DNA of 64,000 bases from Rapidithrix thailandica (GTDB taxonomy: Bacteria; Bacteroidota; Bacteroidia; Cytophagales; Flammeovirgaceae). Made by a program: the position numbers and the translations under genes. The stretch lies in the NCBI RefSeq assembly GCF_039710355.1, contig NZ_JBDKWZ010000010.1, positions 62,001 through 126,000 on the forward strand, written 5' to 3'. Below are positions 18,341 to 27,556 of the stretch, one piece after another. Each line of letters begins with the position of its first letter. Position 1 is the first letter of the stretch. The notes under the pieces were generated by a model. The model saw only the letters and a list, made by a program, of their open reading frames with translations. It was not told where the DNA came from and made no database searches.

Positions 18341-18775
18341 ATGTTTGACACACAGGTTGACCGGGCAATGATCGAAATCATTGAGAAAAAAAATAAACTC
18401 AATGCCCTGGATTACAATGACGAGCAATACGATCGTCTGGAAGATGAATTACATAAAATTGAAGATGAATTTTTAGCCAAGTATGGTTCGGAACTCGAAG
18501 AAGTGATCGCCGATATCCACGATGAGTATTGTCCGGATATTGATGTGCTTTCCCCCCTCAGCTATATTGCTCGGGAGTATAATAAAGTAGGCGAGAATGA
18601 AATCGGAAGCATCTATGATGTAAAAGCCAATCAAGGCGTCACGGTGGATTTGGACGATTTCCCGGATAATGAAACCAAACTGGCACTGATACCGAATCCT
18701 ATGAGAGTGGTATTAAACATAGACAACCAGCAACAAGAAGAAATTTGGTCAAAAGAGAAATCCTCCTGGGTCTAA
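18341..18775 (+). CDS. Conserved-looking acidic protein of unknown function
   Basis: This is a 144-residue soluble, strongly acidic protein I do not recognise. Residues 1-60 are predicted to be a long helix or coiled coil (VDRAMIEIIEKKNKLNALDYNDEQYDRLEDELHKIEDEFLAKYG). The rest contains DIHDEYCPDIDVLSPLSYIAREY and VDLDDFPDNETKLALIPNPMRVVLNI. It has no signal peptide, membrane segment or zinc motif. It sits alone between lhgO and a DUF2339 gene and has its own strong terminator, so it is likely a real single-gene transcript. The codon pattern fits its neighbours. Confidence 0.8.
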   Translation: MFDTQVDRAMIEIIEKKNKLNALDYNDEQYDRLEDELHKIEDEFLAKYGSELEEVIADIHDEYCPDIDVLSPLSYIAREYNKVGENEIGSIYDVKANQGVTVDLDDFPDNETKLALIPNPMRVVLNIDNQQQEEIWSKEKSSWV

Positions 18776-18795
18776 GGAGACTTTCAGCTTTAATA

Positions 18796-18837
18796 AAAAA
18801 AGGCTCTGTCTTAATTCATAAAGACAGGGCCTTTTTT
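18796..18837 (+). terminator. Intrinsic terminator after the acidic unknown
   Basis: A 17-bp stem (AAAAAAGGCTCTGTCTT with its near-perfect complement, one G-U pair) and an 8-nt loop end in a T run 21 bp after the stop codon. A-rich and T-rich flanks make it work in both directions. Confidence 0.88.
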
Positions 18838-18977
18838 GTGGAGCATGTTTTTCTTTTAGCTGTAATGCATGAGCAAGCATTTTATAGTTTTGTATGAATT
18901 ATTAATTTTAATGAGTTTTTAAAGAAGTATGATGGAGAGTGTAGAAATAATTCAGAAATACTTAATTCATCAAGTCA

Positions 18978-21521
18978 TTGGAAGAAGATAAAAACAAAGA
19001 GGATTCTCAAAAGCCCCGAGAAGAGTTGTCGGCGGAAGAAGCGAAAAAGAGTATTCAGGAGTTCAGAAGACTTCTGACCAATTACCGCTTTAGTCATAAA
19101 TTCGAGGACCCTATTTATGCTAGTTTAAAAGAAGATGAGGTCTATAAGGCCATTTTTGAAGCAGGAGGATTTACCAAGCACGAGCAAGAGCTGATTACCC
19201 GTTTGTATCCAAGCCTGGAAGAAATGGAAGAGATGCGTAAAAACCGTTCGGAGGAAGAACGGGAGGGAACAATCAATTGGAAAAATTACGAAAATAAAGT
19301 CTATGTAAAAGAATTCTTAAAAGATGAGGCGGTCATTCAAGAAGAGATTGCCCAAATGAAATCACAAAAGGAGAGCAAGAAAGGCCCTTTATTAGATAAA
19401 ATTCCTACAGACCTTCCGGAAATTAAAAAGGATCTGGAAGAGTACATCGGAGAAAATATTATCAACAAAGTAGCCGTCCTGATCATCTCCATTGGGGTGC
19501 TCATTTTGTTTCGTTACGGTGTGTCTACAGGAATGGTCAGTGAGGGACTCCGGGTTGCTACCGGCATCCTGATTGGAGGAGGCTTTTTTGGCCTGGCCCA
19601 TTACTTGTTAACACAAGAAAAATCGTATACCAATATTTTAGTTTCGGCCGGTACCTTTGTACTGTATTATACCACCTTGTTGGCGTATGAGGATTATGGC
19701 TGGTTTAATCAAACCCAGGCATTTGTCACCATGGTATTGATTACCTGCCTTTGTGTGCTTTTTGCCGTGTGGTATAATAAAGGAAAACTGTCTGTGGCAG
19801 CATTGATCGGAGGCTATGCCACACCTTTGTTGGTGAGCGATGGAGGCGGTAATTATGTTGCTTTCTTTTCGTATATCAGTGCTTTGAACGTTTCTATGTT
19901 GGCAGTGGCCTACATGAAACGTTGGAAAATAATTCATGTAATAGCTACCGTCATCACCACTTGCTTTCTTGGCGGATGGATGTTTTTAGAGAAATCTACC
20001 GGAGTGGAAGTGTATTTGTGGTTTTTGTTTTTTACTTCTCTGGCCTATTTGACTTTAACGACTTCCAACCTGTTATTTCATGACCGGAATAAGAAGACCT
20101 TCTTCAAGCCGGACCATTCTCTTTACCTACTCTTAACGGTTTTATATGCTTTTTCTACCTGGCTTTCCTTAGTGAAGTTAGCGGCTCCCACCAGCTGGTA
20201 TGCGGCCTTTTCCATCGGAATCGGCATGGTCAATTTAGCGTATTTTTTGGTGGTGTTTCACCGGCATATTGTCAATCAGGAATATATCAACAACTTTTAT
20301 TTGGTCATCGCTTGTGCTTTTACGATACCCGGTTATTTATTAATTCCTACCGTTTACCTCAATACTTTTTTTGCAGTAGAGGCGATGGTGATTTTTTGGT
20401 TAGCCATACAACTGGAAGAAAGTTATCTGAAAAAAATTGCCTTTTATATATGCCTCTGCACAGTGGCAAGTCTGGGATATACCTGGATAAAAACCTACTT
20501 TACCCCGGAGAGTGGTCTGGAATTTATGTTTAACCGGGGATTTTGGGCGAGCTTGATTACTTGTGGGGCTGTAATGCTGATTCGTTTAATGGTTTTGGAC
20601 GATCGCAAAACTCAAAGAGTGGCCGGGATAGGCCGTGTGTCCGTGATCCGGTTTTTAGGAGGGGTATTATTGTTGTCCGGGTATTTGACGGTATTTCTGG
20701 AAATTGTTTTTCATACTGAGGGGCTTTCCGGGGGCAACGATTTGCGGGTTTTATTGGTCGGAATCTTTACCATGTTGTATTTATTGCTTTTCCGGAAAAT
20801 TATCTTTGATTATGAATTGGACCGCTATATTGTTTTCAATGCCAGCTTGATGGTGCTTACAGTATTGTCCTATCTGTTTTTCGGACATTCCAGTACCATT
20901 ACCCTGCGGAATTTATTTTTGGTGGGTGAATTGCCTTTCTATGCCTATGGAATTCATTATATCAATGTAGGACTGACCCTTTATCTGGCAATCGTTTTGA
21001 TTACGGATATCCGGCGGGCCGAAAGCTATCAACAGGGTTCTTACAGCTTTGTCATTTGGCTATTGTGTATCATGGGCATTGCCCACGCGACTTTTGAGTT
21101 GGAGCATACGATTTTGTTGGTGAAAGCTGGAATTCAGGGGGCAAAAGTTGAGAGCATGCTTGAACCCATCCGGCTGACGGGCTGGTCTGTATTATGGAGT
21201 GTGATTTGTCTTTTGCTGATGTTTTTGGGAATGAAATACAAAATCAAAGAACTCCGTATGATTTCCCTGACTTTGTTTACCCTGACCATTGTGAAGTTTT
21301 TTGGATTTGATATATGGAAACTGGATACCATCGCACAAATTATCGCAACAATCCTTATCGGAGTTGTGATGTTAATTGTAAGTTTACAGTACAAATATGT
21401 CAAACAGTTAGTGAATACGGGAAATTTGAACGCAGAGGCCGACAATCTGACAGATGAATACTTTTCGGATGAGATGTTGTTGGATGATGAAGACAACGAT
21501 GAGGATGATTGGGAGTATTAA
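18978..21521 (+). CDS. DUF2339-family polytopic membrane protein
   Basis: The protein has 847 residues. A charged cytosolic N-terminus (about 1-155, helical) is followed by about 20 or more transmembrane helices to residue 815 and an acidic tail (DEMLLDDEDNDEDDWEY). The DUF2339 signature is clear at the first helices: GENIINKVAVLIISIGVLILFRYG, then LRVATGILIGGGFFGLAHYL and AALIGGYATPLL. The function of DUF2339 proteins is unknown. The start is a TTG; an in-frame TAA lies 13-15 bases upstream and no ATG is near, so this start is well constrained. No operon partner is obvious; the DUF4834 gene follows after 218 bp. Confidence 0.88.
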   Translation: MEEDKNKEDSQKPREELSAEEAKKSIQEFRRLLTNYRFSHKFEDPIYASLKEDEVYKAIFEAGGFTKHEQELITRLYPSLEEMEEMRKNRSEEEREGTINWKNYENKVYVKEFLKDEAVIQEEIAQMKSQKESKKGPLLDKIPTDLPEIKKDLEEYIGENIINKVAVLIISIGVLILFRYGVSTGMVSEGLRVATGILIGGGFFGLAHYLLTQEKSYTNILVSAGTFVLYYTTLLAYEDYGWFNQTQAFVTMVLITCLCVLFAVWYNKGKLSVAALIGGYATPLLVSDGGGNYVAFFSYISALNVSMLAVAYMKRWKIIHVIATVITTCFLGGWMFLEKSTGVEVYLWFLFFTSLAYLTLTTSNLLFHDRNKKTFFKPDHSLYLLLTVLYAFSTWLSLVKLAAPTSWYAAFSIGIGMVNLAYFLVVFHRHIVNQEYINNFYLVIACAFTIPGYLLIPTVYLNTFFAVEAMVIFWLAIQLEESYLKKIAFYICLCTVASLGYTWIKTYFTPESGLEFMFNRGFWASLITCGAVMLIRLMVLDDRKTQRVAGIGRVSVIRFLGGVLLLSGYLTVFLEIVFHTEGLSGGNDLRVLLVGIFTMLYLLLFRKIIFDYELDRYIVFNASLMVLTVLSYLFFGHSSTITLRNLFLVGELPFYAYGIHYINVGLTLYLAIVLITDIRRAESYQQGSYSFVIWLLCIMGIAHATFELEHTILLVKAGIQGAKVESMLEPIRLTGWSVLWSVICLLLMFLGMKYKIKELRMISLTLFTLTIVKFFGFDIWKLDTIAQIIATILIGVVMLIVSLQYKYVKQLVNTGNLNAEADNLTDEYFSDEMLLDDEDNDEDDWEY

Positions 21522-21739
21522 GTTTCTATACGGAAGTCCGTGACGGCTCATAGTTGTTCAAAGCAAAAGAACGTATTACAAGTTTGTAAAAGCATAGATC
21601 ATACTATTTGAATAATCACTCATCGAGTGAATTTCACACTTTCATGATCTTTTCTCTTTTAAAAGAAATGCTTTTAAATTGTTGAATGCTCAGGAATTAG
21701 AATACACTACTAACAATTAATGACGAACTTTCTAAATCT

Positions 21740-22015
21740 ATGACAGCATTAATCAAGTTTCTGATAATCGCAATTGTGATTATTTATATAATTTCCCGCT
21801 TTGCAGGTTACTTTTTAAGGGTAGCTTACTGGTTTATGGGAAAGCAAATTCAGAAAGAAGTTAAAAAAGAACAAGAAAGGCGGCAAGGGAAACGCTCTTG
21901 GAGCCAGGGAGACCTTAAAATTACGGTGTCTAATAAAAATGAAAAAAAGCAGCGGAAAAGCTATAATGGAGGAGAGTATGTTGATTTTGAGGAAGTGAAG
22001 GGGAAGTCTGATTAA
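21740..22015 (+). CDS. DUF4834-family small membrane protein
   Basis: This 91-residue protein has one N-terminal transmembrane helix (ALIKFLIIAIVIIYIISRFAG), then a second, weaker hydrophobic stretch. A basic, Lys/Arg-rich cytosolic tail follows, ending in the conserved GGEYVDFEEVK. This layout and the closing YVDFEEV motif match DUF4834, found across Bacteroidota. Its function is unknown. A terminator follows about 85 bp downstream. Confidence 0.88.
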   Translation: MTALIKFLIIAIVIIYIISRFAGYFLRVAYWFMGKQIQKEVKKEQERRQGKRSWSQGDLKITVSNKNEKKQRKSYNGGEYVDFEEVKGKSD

Positions 22016-22098
22016 GTCTAGGTTCTTGGAAAAACATTAACGGTTTTGACAGGGAAGCCCTGTTTTCATAATGAAGGTTTCGTTGCATCAGTATACAT

Positions 22099-22140
22099 AA
22101 AAAATCCCTTCCATACTCATTTTCAGGAAGGGATTTTTTT
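22099..22140. terminator. Bidirectional terminator between convergent genes
   Basis: A 14-bp stem (AAAAAATCCCTTCC / GGAAGGGATTTTTT) with a 13-nt loop is flanked by A and T runs. It lies between the DUF4834 gene and the leftward metalloprotease and serves both. Confidence 0.88.
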
Positions 22141-22182
22141 CTCTCGTTAGATAAGGGATATTTCGAATGCTTATAAAAAAGC

Positions 22183-24711
22183 TTATTTAGGCTCTAGCAT
22201 TTGCTCGATTCTCGCTAACAATTCATCGTAATGATATTTAGTCAATTCGTCTCTGGATAGTGTATAGCCTCTTTTAACGAGTGATTGTAATTTTTTTAAC
22301 TCACCCCGTGCAATAGGCCGGATGTCCGATTGGCTAACATCCACAGAGGTATGTCCATACATAGAGGCATAAGCTGACGGAACGGAGTTTTGTTCCTTTT
22401 TTACCAATACTTCCAGGCTTTCGATATACGCTCTTTGTAAATTTCTCCGGTAAGTGTCGACTTTATGTCCTCTTTGGGTTTCGGACCAAACCCCTTCACG
22501 TAAGTCATCCATCATTTCCAACACGGAATAGGCTTTGTCATCATTCAGTGTTTCGTTTTCGATCATTCTGGCCAAACGACTAAAATCCAATACATTACTC
22601 AATACTCTTACTTGTGCTGAGCGGATACGGTTCACGATTCCCGCATCTTCGATCCTGTTGAGAATTTCCGTATTGATCATCCATTCGGGGGTAACGAATG
22701 CCTGTTCGATTAAAAAGTTCAATGCTTCTTTTTGCTTTTCTTTCGATACATGTACATAGACAGCTCCTGCCTGATCATAGGTTTTATCATACTCGTAAAT
22801 GCCCCCTATATTGGCTCCCACATGGCCCATATACCGGTTCCATTGTCCGATGACGTTGCTATAGAGTTCTTGTAAGTCTTCATAGTCTTTTCCATCTTCT
22901 GCGGTCCATTCGATCAGGTTCGGAACAATGCGTTTCAAGTTGGCAATGCCGTATGAGCTGGCTTTTACAGCATCATCCCCCAAATCTTCCGTTTGTGCGG
23001 AGGGGTCGATCGGGCGGGCGGTTTGTTGGGCGAAACGATACATCGGATCATTTTCGTGTTTGCGAATCCAGGCATGTAAAGTAACCTTTTCCTCTTCGGG
23101 AGAATTTGCTTCCAAGATGGGGCGATAACCCCAGTAGATTGAATGCATATCGTACACTCCGATTTTAGGATATAAAGCGACACCTTTATCCTCTGGCTGA
23201 GCTATGTAATTGAACCTGGCGTAGTCCATAATGGAAGGAGCCGTTCCCATTTTATGTGTGAAGCTGGCAGAGCGTAAAGAGTCCACTTGATAAGAAGAGC
23301 TGGCGCCCATATTGTGGGGTAAGCCCAAAGTATGGCCCACTTCGTGAGACGATACAAAACGGATCAGTTGTCCCATTAACTCATCGCTGAATTTTGTTTT
23401 TCTGGCTTCAGGGTTGATGGCGGCAGTCTGAACGAAAAACCAGTTTCTCAACAGGTTCATCACATTGTGGTACCAAATAATATCGCTTTCGATGATTTCA
23501 CCGGAACGGGGATCATGCACATGAGGGCCCATGGCATTTTGAATTGGGTTGGTCACATAGCGGATCACGGAATACCGCACATCTTCCGGGTCAAATTCCG
23601 GATCTTCTTCTTTACTTGGAGGGTCTTTGGCCAAAATTGCATTTTTAAACCCGGCCGCTTCAAAAGCCGTTTGCCAGTCTTCAATGCCTTTTTTCAAATA
23701 AGGTCTCCATTTTTCAGGAGTGGCAGGGTCAATGTAATACACAATCGGTTTTACGGGTTCAACCAGTTCGCCTCTTTTAAAGGCCTCTCTGTCTTTAGGC
23801 TCCAATTTCCATCGTGTAATATAGGTGCGTTTGGCCGCTTTGTGTTCTTCCGAACCATAATCGTATTGCTGAATACTGAAATAGCCTACCCGTTCATCGG
23901 CGATACGAGGCATCATAGGAGTTTTGGGAAGCAATACAAATGATTGGTTCATCTCCAGAGAGAGCACTTGCGTAGTGGCATTGCTTGGAGGCTTGCTGGC
24001 ATCATAGGTGAGAATATGACGGACTTCTACGTTTTGCGGGAAGCTTTTCATCCGGACGACCAAAGAGCGTGAGCGGTCCAAGCGTTTTACTCCGAAGTTT
24101 TTACGTTGGCTTGATGTCAATGGGCCGATCATTTCCACATCACTGGTGAAAAAGCCGGATACCTCTACTACATAACCGGTGGAGTCATTGCTTAGCGCAG
24201 AAATATCAAAGGAGGTGATGATGGGCTCAAAGTTGTTATTTCTCACCGATTTATAGATCGGTTGGTCAGGATCGGCCACATTGTTGAACGACACCGAACG
24301 CAACAAGAGCTTTTCTTCGTGTTTTTGGAAGCGCACCACTTGCTGGGGGCGGGAGCGCATTCCGGCACCTCCGAAATTAAAGTTTTGTACGGTCCCCGAA
24401 ATCCGGCTAATGACTAAGATTTCCCTTTCCAAAAGTGAATCGGGAATTTCAAAATAATACTTCTCCTCCACTTTATGAACCGTGAACATGCCTTCGTCAC
24501 TGATCGCCTTATCCGTAATGATGTCCTTGTAGGGTTTGATTTTAGAGGTGCTTTTCGGCTTTTTAGGCGGGGTTACTTGCTCTGTTTCGCCTTTTTTACT
24601 TTTCTTCTTTTTCTTTGATTGAGCCCGGCCGTCTCCGGGTTGGGCCAGTATGAATCCACTCAGCAATAAGCTATAAAGCAACTGCTTGAATATGGGAAGT
24701 TTATTGATCAT
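22183..24711 (-). CDS. Secreted zinc-dependent metalloprotease (DUF5117/DUF5118 type)
   Basis: This 842-residue protein has a signal peptide (ending GDGRAQ near 31) followed by a Lys-rich segment (KKKKKSKKG). The extended zinc motif HEVGHTLGLPHN places ligands at His456, His460 and His466 with catalytic Glu457, and a downstream met-turn-like SIMDYARFNY. The order of blocks (KPYKDIITDKAISDEGMFTVHKVEEKYYFEIPDSLL, then YYIDPATPEKWRPYLKKGIEDWQTAFEAAGF, then AMGPHVHDPRSGEI) is that of the large Bacteroidota/Planctomycete family carrying DUF5118, DUF5117 and DUF4953. It acts outside the cytoplasm; the substrate is unknown. It is a single gene between two terminators or intergenic gaps. Confidence 0.93.
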   Translation of the reverse strand: MINKLPIFKQLLYSLLLSGFILAQPGDGRAQSKKKKKSKKGETEQVTPPKKPKSTSKIKPYKDIITDKAISDEGMFTVHKVEEKYYFEIPDSLLEREILVISRISGTVQNFNFGGAGMRSRPQQVVRFQKHEEKLLLRSVSFNNVADPDQPIYKSVRNNNFEPIITSFDISALSNDSTGYVVEVSGFFTSDVEMIGPLTSSQRKNFGVKRLDRSRSLVVRMKSFPQNVEVRHILTYDASKPPSNATTQVLSLEMNQSFVLLPKTPMMPRIADERVGYFSIQQYDYGSEEHKAAKRTYITRWKLEPKDREAFKRGELVEPVKPIVYYIDPATPEKWRPYLKKGIEDWQTAFEAAGFKNAILAKDPPSKEEDPEFDPEDVRYSVIRYVTNPIQNAMGPHVHDPRSGEIIESDIIWYHNVMNLLRNWFFVQTAAINPEARKTKFSDELMGQLIRFVSSHEVGHTLGLPHNMGASSSYQVDSLRSASFTHKMGTAPSIMDYARFNYIAQPEDKGVALYPKIGVYDMHSIYWGYRPILEANSPEEEKVTLHAWIRKHENDPMYRFAQQTARPIDPSAQTEDLGDDAVKASSYGIANLKRIVPNLIEWTAEDGKDYEDLQELYSNVIGQWNRYMGHVGANIGGIYEYDKTYDQAGAVYVHVSKEKQKEALNFLIEQAFVTPEWMINTEILNRIEDAGIVNRIRSAQVRVLSNVLDFSRLARMIENETLNDDKAYSVLEMMDDLREGVWSETQRGHKVDTYRRNLQRAYIESLEVLVKKEQNSVPSAYASMYGHTSVDVSQSDIRPIARGELKKLQSLVKRGYTLSRDELTKYHYDELLARIEQMLEPK

Positions 24712-25178
24712 TTTGTTAATTAATTTATGAATGATAAAAATGAAAAATGTGGGTGTTCATTCTTTGATTTCCTTGGAACCGTAGAATAAAGCCGGAAATT
24801 AGACATATTTTACCAAACCTTTACTCAAGAATAGGATGAGTGGTCAGAGTAGTGGGTTTGTGGTTAGAAAATGGAGCTTTGCAAGGGTCGTTTTTTTCTG
24901 CCAAGACAGTCAAGAAATAGAAAACTGTGGAATTTTATCGGTTTTACATAGTGTTGTAAGAGACAAGAGGGGTCTGCAAAAAAAACTTGGTAGATTCCAT
25001 CCATCAATGCAATCATCTACGTCCTGCTATACAAGTATCCTCAACTCAAAATAACACACCCCGGTTTTCTAACCTTGAATACCTGACTTACTAATAGGAG
25101 GGTGTTTTTTGCCTATGGTATGTATGTACTATAATTAACTCATCACCATTCGTTTAAACAATTGTTATCTTATCAACT
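24712..25178. other. Intergenic region between divergent genes
   Basis: About 470 AT-rich bases lie between the metalloprotease and the cytochrome-like lipoprotein. They must contain both promoters. No further structure is visible; a 72-codon rightward frame at 24836 has no supporting feature. Confidence 0.45.
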
Positions 25179-25985
25179 ATGTTTACCAAAGTACAAAATT
25201 GGGCCTTGGGTTTGGTGGCTGGTTTCGGTGTGTTGTATGCTTGTAGCTCATCCGATGACGATGTAACCCCGCGCTTTGATTGTGGAGCGAATCCGGTTTC
25301 ACTTTCCTTAAACAGCAGCTCTCCAAGTGCTTGTGACCAAGCCACCGGAGAAATTTCAGTGACGGCCTCAGGAGGAGGAGGGGAAGGGTACCGGTATAGC
25401 ATTAATGACGGGCCATTCAGAAGTGGGGGCGTATTTTCACAACTTACCGCCGGAACTTATCAGATAAAAGCACGTGATCAAAATAATTGTGAAGCCTCTT
25501 TAAGTGTAACCTTAACCGATGAATCAGGGATTGTGTTGGAATTTGACATTGTGCCTTCCGGCTGTGGAGAAAGTAATGGGGTAATCAATGCTTCGGTAGA
25601 AGGGGCTTCTGGCAATTTGATGTTTTCTTTAAACGGAGGGGCTTTTCAGGAAAGCGGCACTTTTACCAATCTGGAAGCGGACGGGTATTCCGTAACAGTA
25701 AAGGATAATCAGGGGTGTGGGGCCACGGCATTTGTACAAGTAACTTCAGGGATTACCTATCAAGATCATATCCGTCCGTTGGTGCAAAGTAAGTGTGCAA
25801 TCTCCGGCTGTCATGTATCCGGTACGGGACGGGTGAATTTTAATTCCTTATCCAATATTCAACAAAATGCAGCGGAAATGAAATCGCGTACTCAATCCAG
25901 GGATATGCCTAGGACAGGTTCGTTGACGCAAGCACAAATCGATCAGCTGGCTTGTTGGGTAGATGATGGAGCATTAAACAATTGA
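25179..25985 (+). CDS. Lipoprotein with SprB-like repeats and a c-type heme motif
   Basis: This 268-residue lipoprotein has a lipobox (VLYAC, Cys22) followed by SSSDDD. Two SprB-type repeats follow at about 35-110 and 112-190: CDQATGEISVTASGGGG...YRYSINDGPF...LTAGTYQIKARDQNNC and the matching CGESNGVINASVEG...LMFSLNGGAF...LEADGYSVTVKDNQGC. The C-terminal 75 residues carry a CX4CH heme-binding motif (Cys206, Cys211, His212 in KCAISGCH) and end DMPRTGSLTQAQIDQLACWVDDGA, like the small monoheme domains found at the ends of Bacteroidota lipoproteins; the Met in DMPR may be the second heme ligand. It faces the ccm cluster for cytochrome c maturation, which would be needed to attach the heme. Confidence 0.82.
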   Translation: MFTKVQNWALGLVAGFGVLYACSSSDDDVTPRFDCGANPVSLSLNSSSPSACDQATGEISVTASGGGGEGYRYSINDGPFRSGGVFSQLTAGTYQIKARDQNNCEASLSVTLTDESGIVLEFDIVPSGCGESNGVINASVEGASGNLMFSLNGGAFQESGTFTNLEADGYSVTVKDNQGCGATAFVQVTSGITYQDHIRPLVQSKCAISGCHVSGTGRVNFNSLSNIQQNAAEMKSRTQSRDMPRTGSLTQAQIDQLACWVDDGALNN

Positions 25986-26032
25986 CATGCCTGGGGGTTT
26001 GTGTTTGGGAGTATTGACCAAGAAGCATAAAA

Positions 26033-26080
26033 GAACACAAGGGGTTAGCCAGTTTTCAAATTGGTTAACCCCTTGTGTTC
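26033..26080. terminator. Hairpin between convergent cytochrome-like gene and ccmE
   Basis: A long stem begins GAACACAAGGGGTTA and ends TAACCCCTTGTGTTC, with a second short pairing inside (CCAGTTTT / AATTGG). There is no T run, so termination would be weak, but the position between convergent genes supports the call. Confidence 0.6.
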
Positions 26081-26101
26081 AATAGTGCTAAGTTCCAACG
26101 T

Positions 26102-26527
26102 TTATATACTGGATGCTTGCATTTGGTTCTCCTCGTATTTAGACGGGCACTTCATCAGGATTTTATTTGCCACAAACTGATTTCCATCCGCACGCCCAAT
26201 AATTACCACCTTTTCAGATTTTACAAAATCTCTCATGGAAGCGGGAGGGTTACTACATATTACTTTATGCTCTTCTTTGTTGTTGTCTACCAACGTAAAG
26301 GCAATGTAGTTGGGGTTTTTGGCGGGGTCGTACTCAATGCCCACCACTTGGTTGCTGGCATCTTTCTTTAATTCTCCCACCACATGGACTTTGGACGTAT
26401 TTCCATTTTCAGCCATTGTAAAGGCCGTATCGAAAGTCACATATTGACTGGCATCTCCCGCTGTGGAGACGATGATTCCTACGGCTATTGCCAGAATTAC
26501 GATCGCAAGGATATGTGATTTTTTCAT
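26102..26527 (-). CDS. ccmE: Cytochrome c maturation protein CcmE, Cys-type heme chaperone
   Basis: This 141-residue protein is membrane-anchored by one N-terminal helix (HILAIVILAIAVGIIVSTA), followed by an OB-fold domain. CcmE carries heme covalently in the periplasm before transfer to apocytochrome. In the classical protein the heme-binding residue is a His in HxxxY. Here the position reads CPSKY (Cys127 and Tyr131), the CxxxY form described for some archaea and sulfate-reducing bacteria. It is the last gene of ccmB-ccmC-ccmD-ccmE, 3 bp after ccmD. The family call is firm and the variant motif is directly visible. Confidence 0.93.
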   Translation of the reverse strand: MKKSHILAIVILAIAVGIIVSTAGDASQYVTFDTAFTMAENGNTSKVHVVGELKKDASNQVVGIEYDPAKNPNYIAFTLVDNNKEEHKVICSNPPASMRDFVKSEKVVIIGRADGNQFVANKILMKCPSKYEENQMQASSI

Positions 26528-26530
26528 AGT

Positions 26531-26815
26531 TTATTTTTCGATTGATTGAATAGTCTCTTCCAGTTTCTTTACCTTCCGGTCCAGAATCACCACGTATGTC
26601 AGGAATCCGGCCATGATAATACCCAAGGTAGCCACTACCACATAGATCTTTCCGTTTTGGCGGAAGACATCGGCCATTTCCACTTGGGTATTGGTATAAT
26701 CATCCTCCGTAATCTGGATCTTATCCTGGGCTTGGCAAACCGGGCTTATCAAAAGCACCGAAAAGGTCCAGCACAATGCCAGGGTAAAATATTTGAGTTT
26801 CTTATTTAATAACAT
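26531..26815 (-). CDS. ccmD: CcmD-family small membrane protein
   Basis: The protein has 94 residues. An N-terminal signal-like helix (ends SPVCQAQ, about residue 30) is followed by a short periplasmic acidic segment, one transmembrane helix (IYVVVATLGIIMAGFLTYVVIL) and a cytosolic coiled tail (DRKVKKLEETIQSIEK). CcmD proteins are small, poorly conserved and recognised mainly by this single helix with a basic tail and by position. Here it lies between ccmC and ccmE, 3 bp from the latter. It helps release heme-loaded CcmE from CcmABC. It is longer than the roughly 70-residue proteobacterial form because of the signal peptide. Confidence 0.78.
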   Translation of the reverse strand: MLLNKKLKYFTLALCWTFSVLLISPVCQAQDKIQITEDDYTNTQVEMADVFRQNGKIYVVVATLGIIMAGFLTYVVILDRKVKKLEETIQSIEK

Positions 26816-26860
26816 TTTTCAGTATATACAGTTTGAGAATTATTTCCTTATGCGCTTAGT

Positions 26861-27523
26861 CTATAGTGTATCCAACTTGTGTTGAATGATTTGCAAACGT
26901 ACCCGTAAGCTTACCAACCAAACTCCTAATAAGGTCCAGCCAATCACCGCCGGGTAGAATACATACCGTAGCTTGGAATCCATGTCATAGGCATTGAAGC
27001 CCGGATTGCCACCGCTGCCCGGGTGCAATGAGTCTGTCATCCGGGGAAGAATGAAAATCAAGACCAAGAATAAAACATAGGCAAAGATATTATAAATCGC
27101 GCTGATCCGGTTGCGTTGCACTTCATCGCTAAAAGCTCCTCGCAAAATCAAGTAGGCAAAATATACCATTAAGGCCACGGCTGATGCGTTTTGTTTAGGA
27201 TCCCCCGACCAAAACTGATCCCAGGTATAATGGGCCCACATCATTCCGGTAAGGATACCCAAAATGCCAAAAAGCAAACCCACATTGACACATTCAGAGG
27301 CTTTGATGTCATAGGTTTCTTCTTGAGTATTCAGGTACTTAATAGAGTAATAGACAGAACTGCCCAACAACAGGATCATGCCAAACCACATGGGTACATG
27401 GAAGTAGAGGTTCCGGATGCTTTCATTGAGGATGTTTAACCGGGGTACTTCCAAGAGGAAGCCTCCGATCAGAGTATAAAACAACAACAGCACTGTCAAG
27501 ACTTTCCACCAAGTATTTTTCAT
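26861..27523 (-). CDS. ccmC: Heme exporter/handling protein CcmC
   Basis: The protein has 220 residues and six transmembrane helices. It contains the CcmC/CcsA tryptophan-rich block in the form MMWAHYTWDQFWSGDPKQNASAV and conserved periplasmic His residues (NLYFHVPMWFGM early and DSLHPGSGG late) that coordinate heme. CcmC presents heme to CcmE on the outer face of the membrane. The short length without a long extra domain distinguishes it from CcmF/CcsA synthetases. It lies between ccmB and ccmD. Confidence 0.93.
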   Translation of the reverse strand: MKNTWWKVLTVLLLFYTLIGGFLLEVPRLNILNESIRNLYFHVPMWFGMILLLGSSVYYSIKYLNTQEETYDIKASECVNVGLLFGILGILTGMMWAHYTWDQFWSGDPKQNASAVALMVYFAYLILRGAFSDEVQRNRISAIYNIFAYVLFLVLIFILPRMTDSLHPGSGGNPGFNAYDMDSKLRYVFYPAVIGWTLLGVWLVSLRVRLQIIQHKLDTL

Positions 27524-27556
27524 CGTATGTTCAAGATTACGCTTACACCTCTGTTG

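Noticed and set aside
24836..25054. 72-codon plus-strand frame before the heme lipoprotein
   Set aside because: No protein-like composition and no start context.
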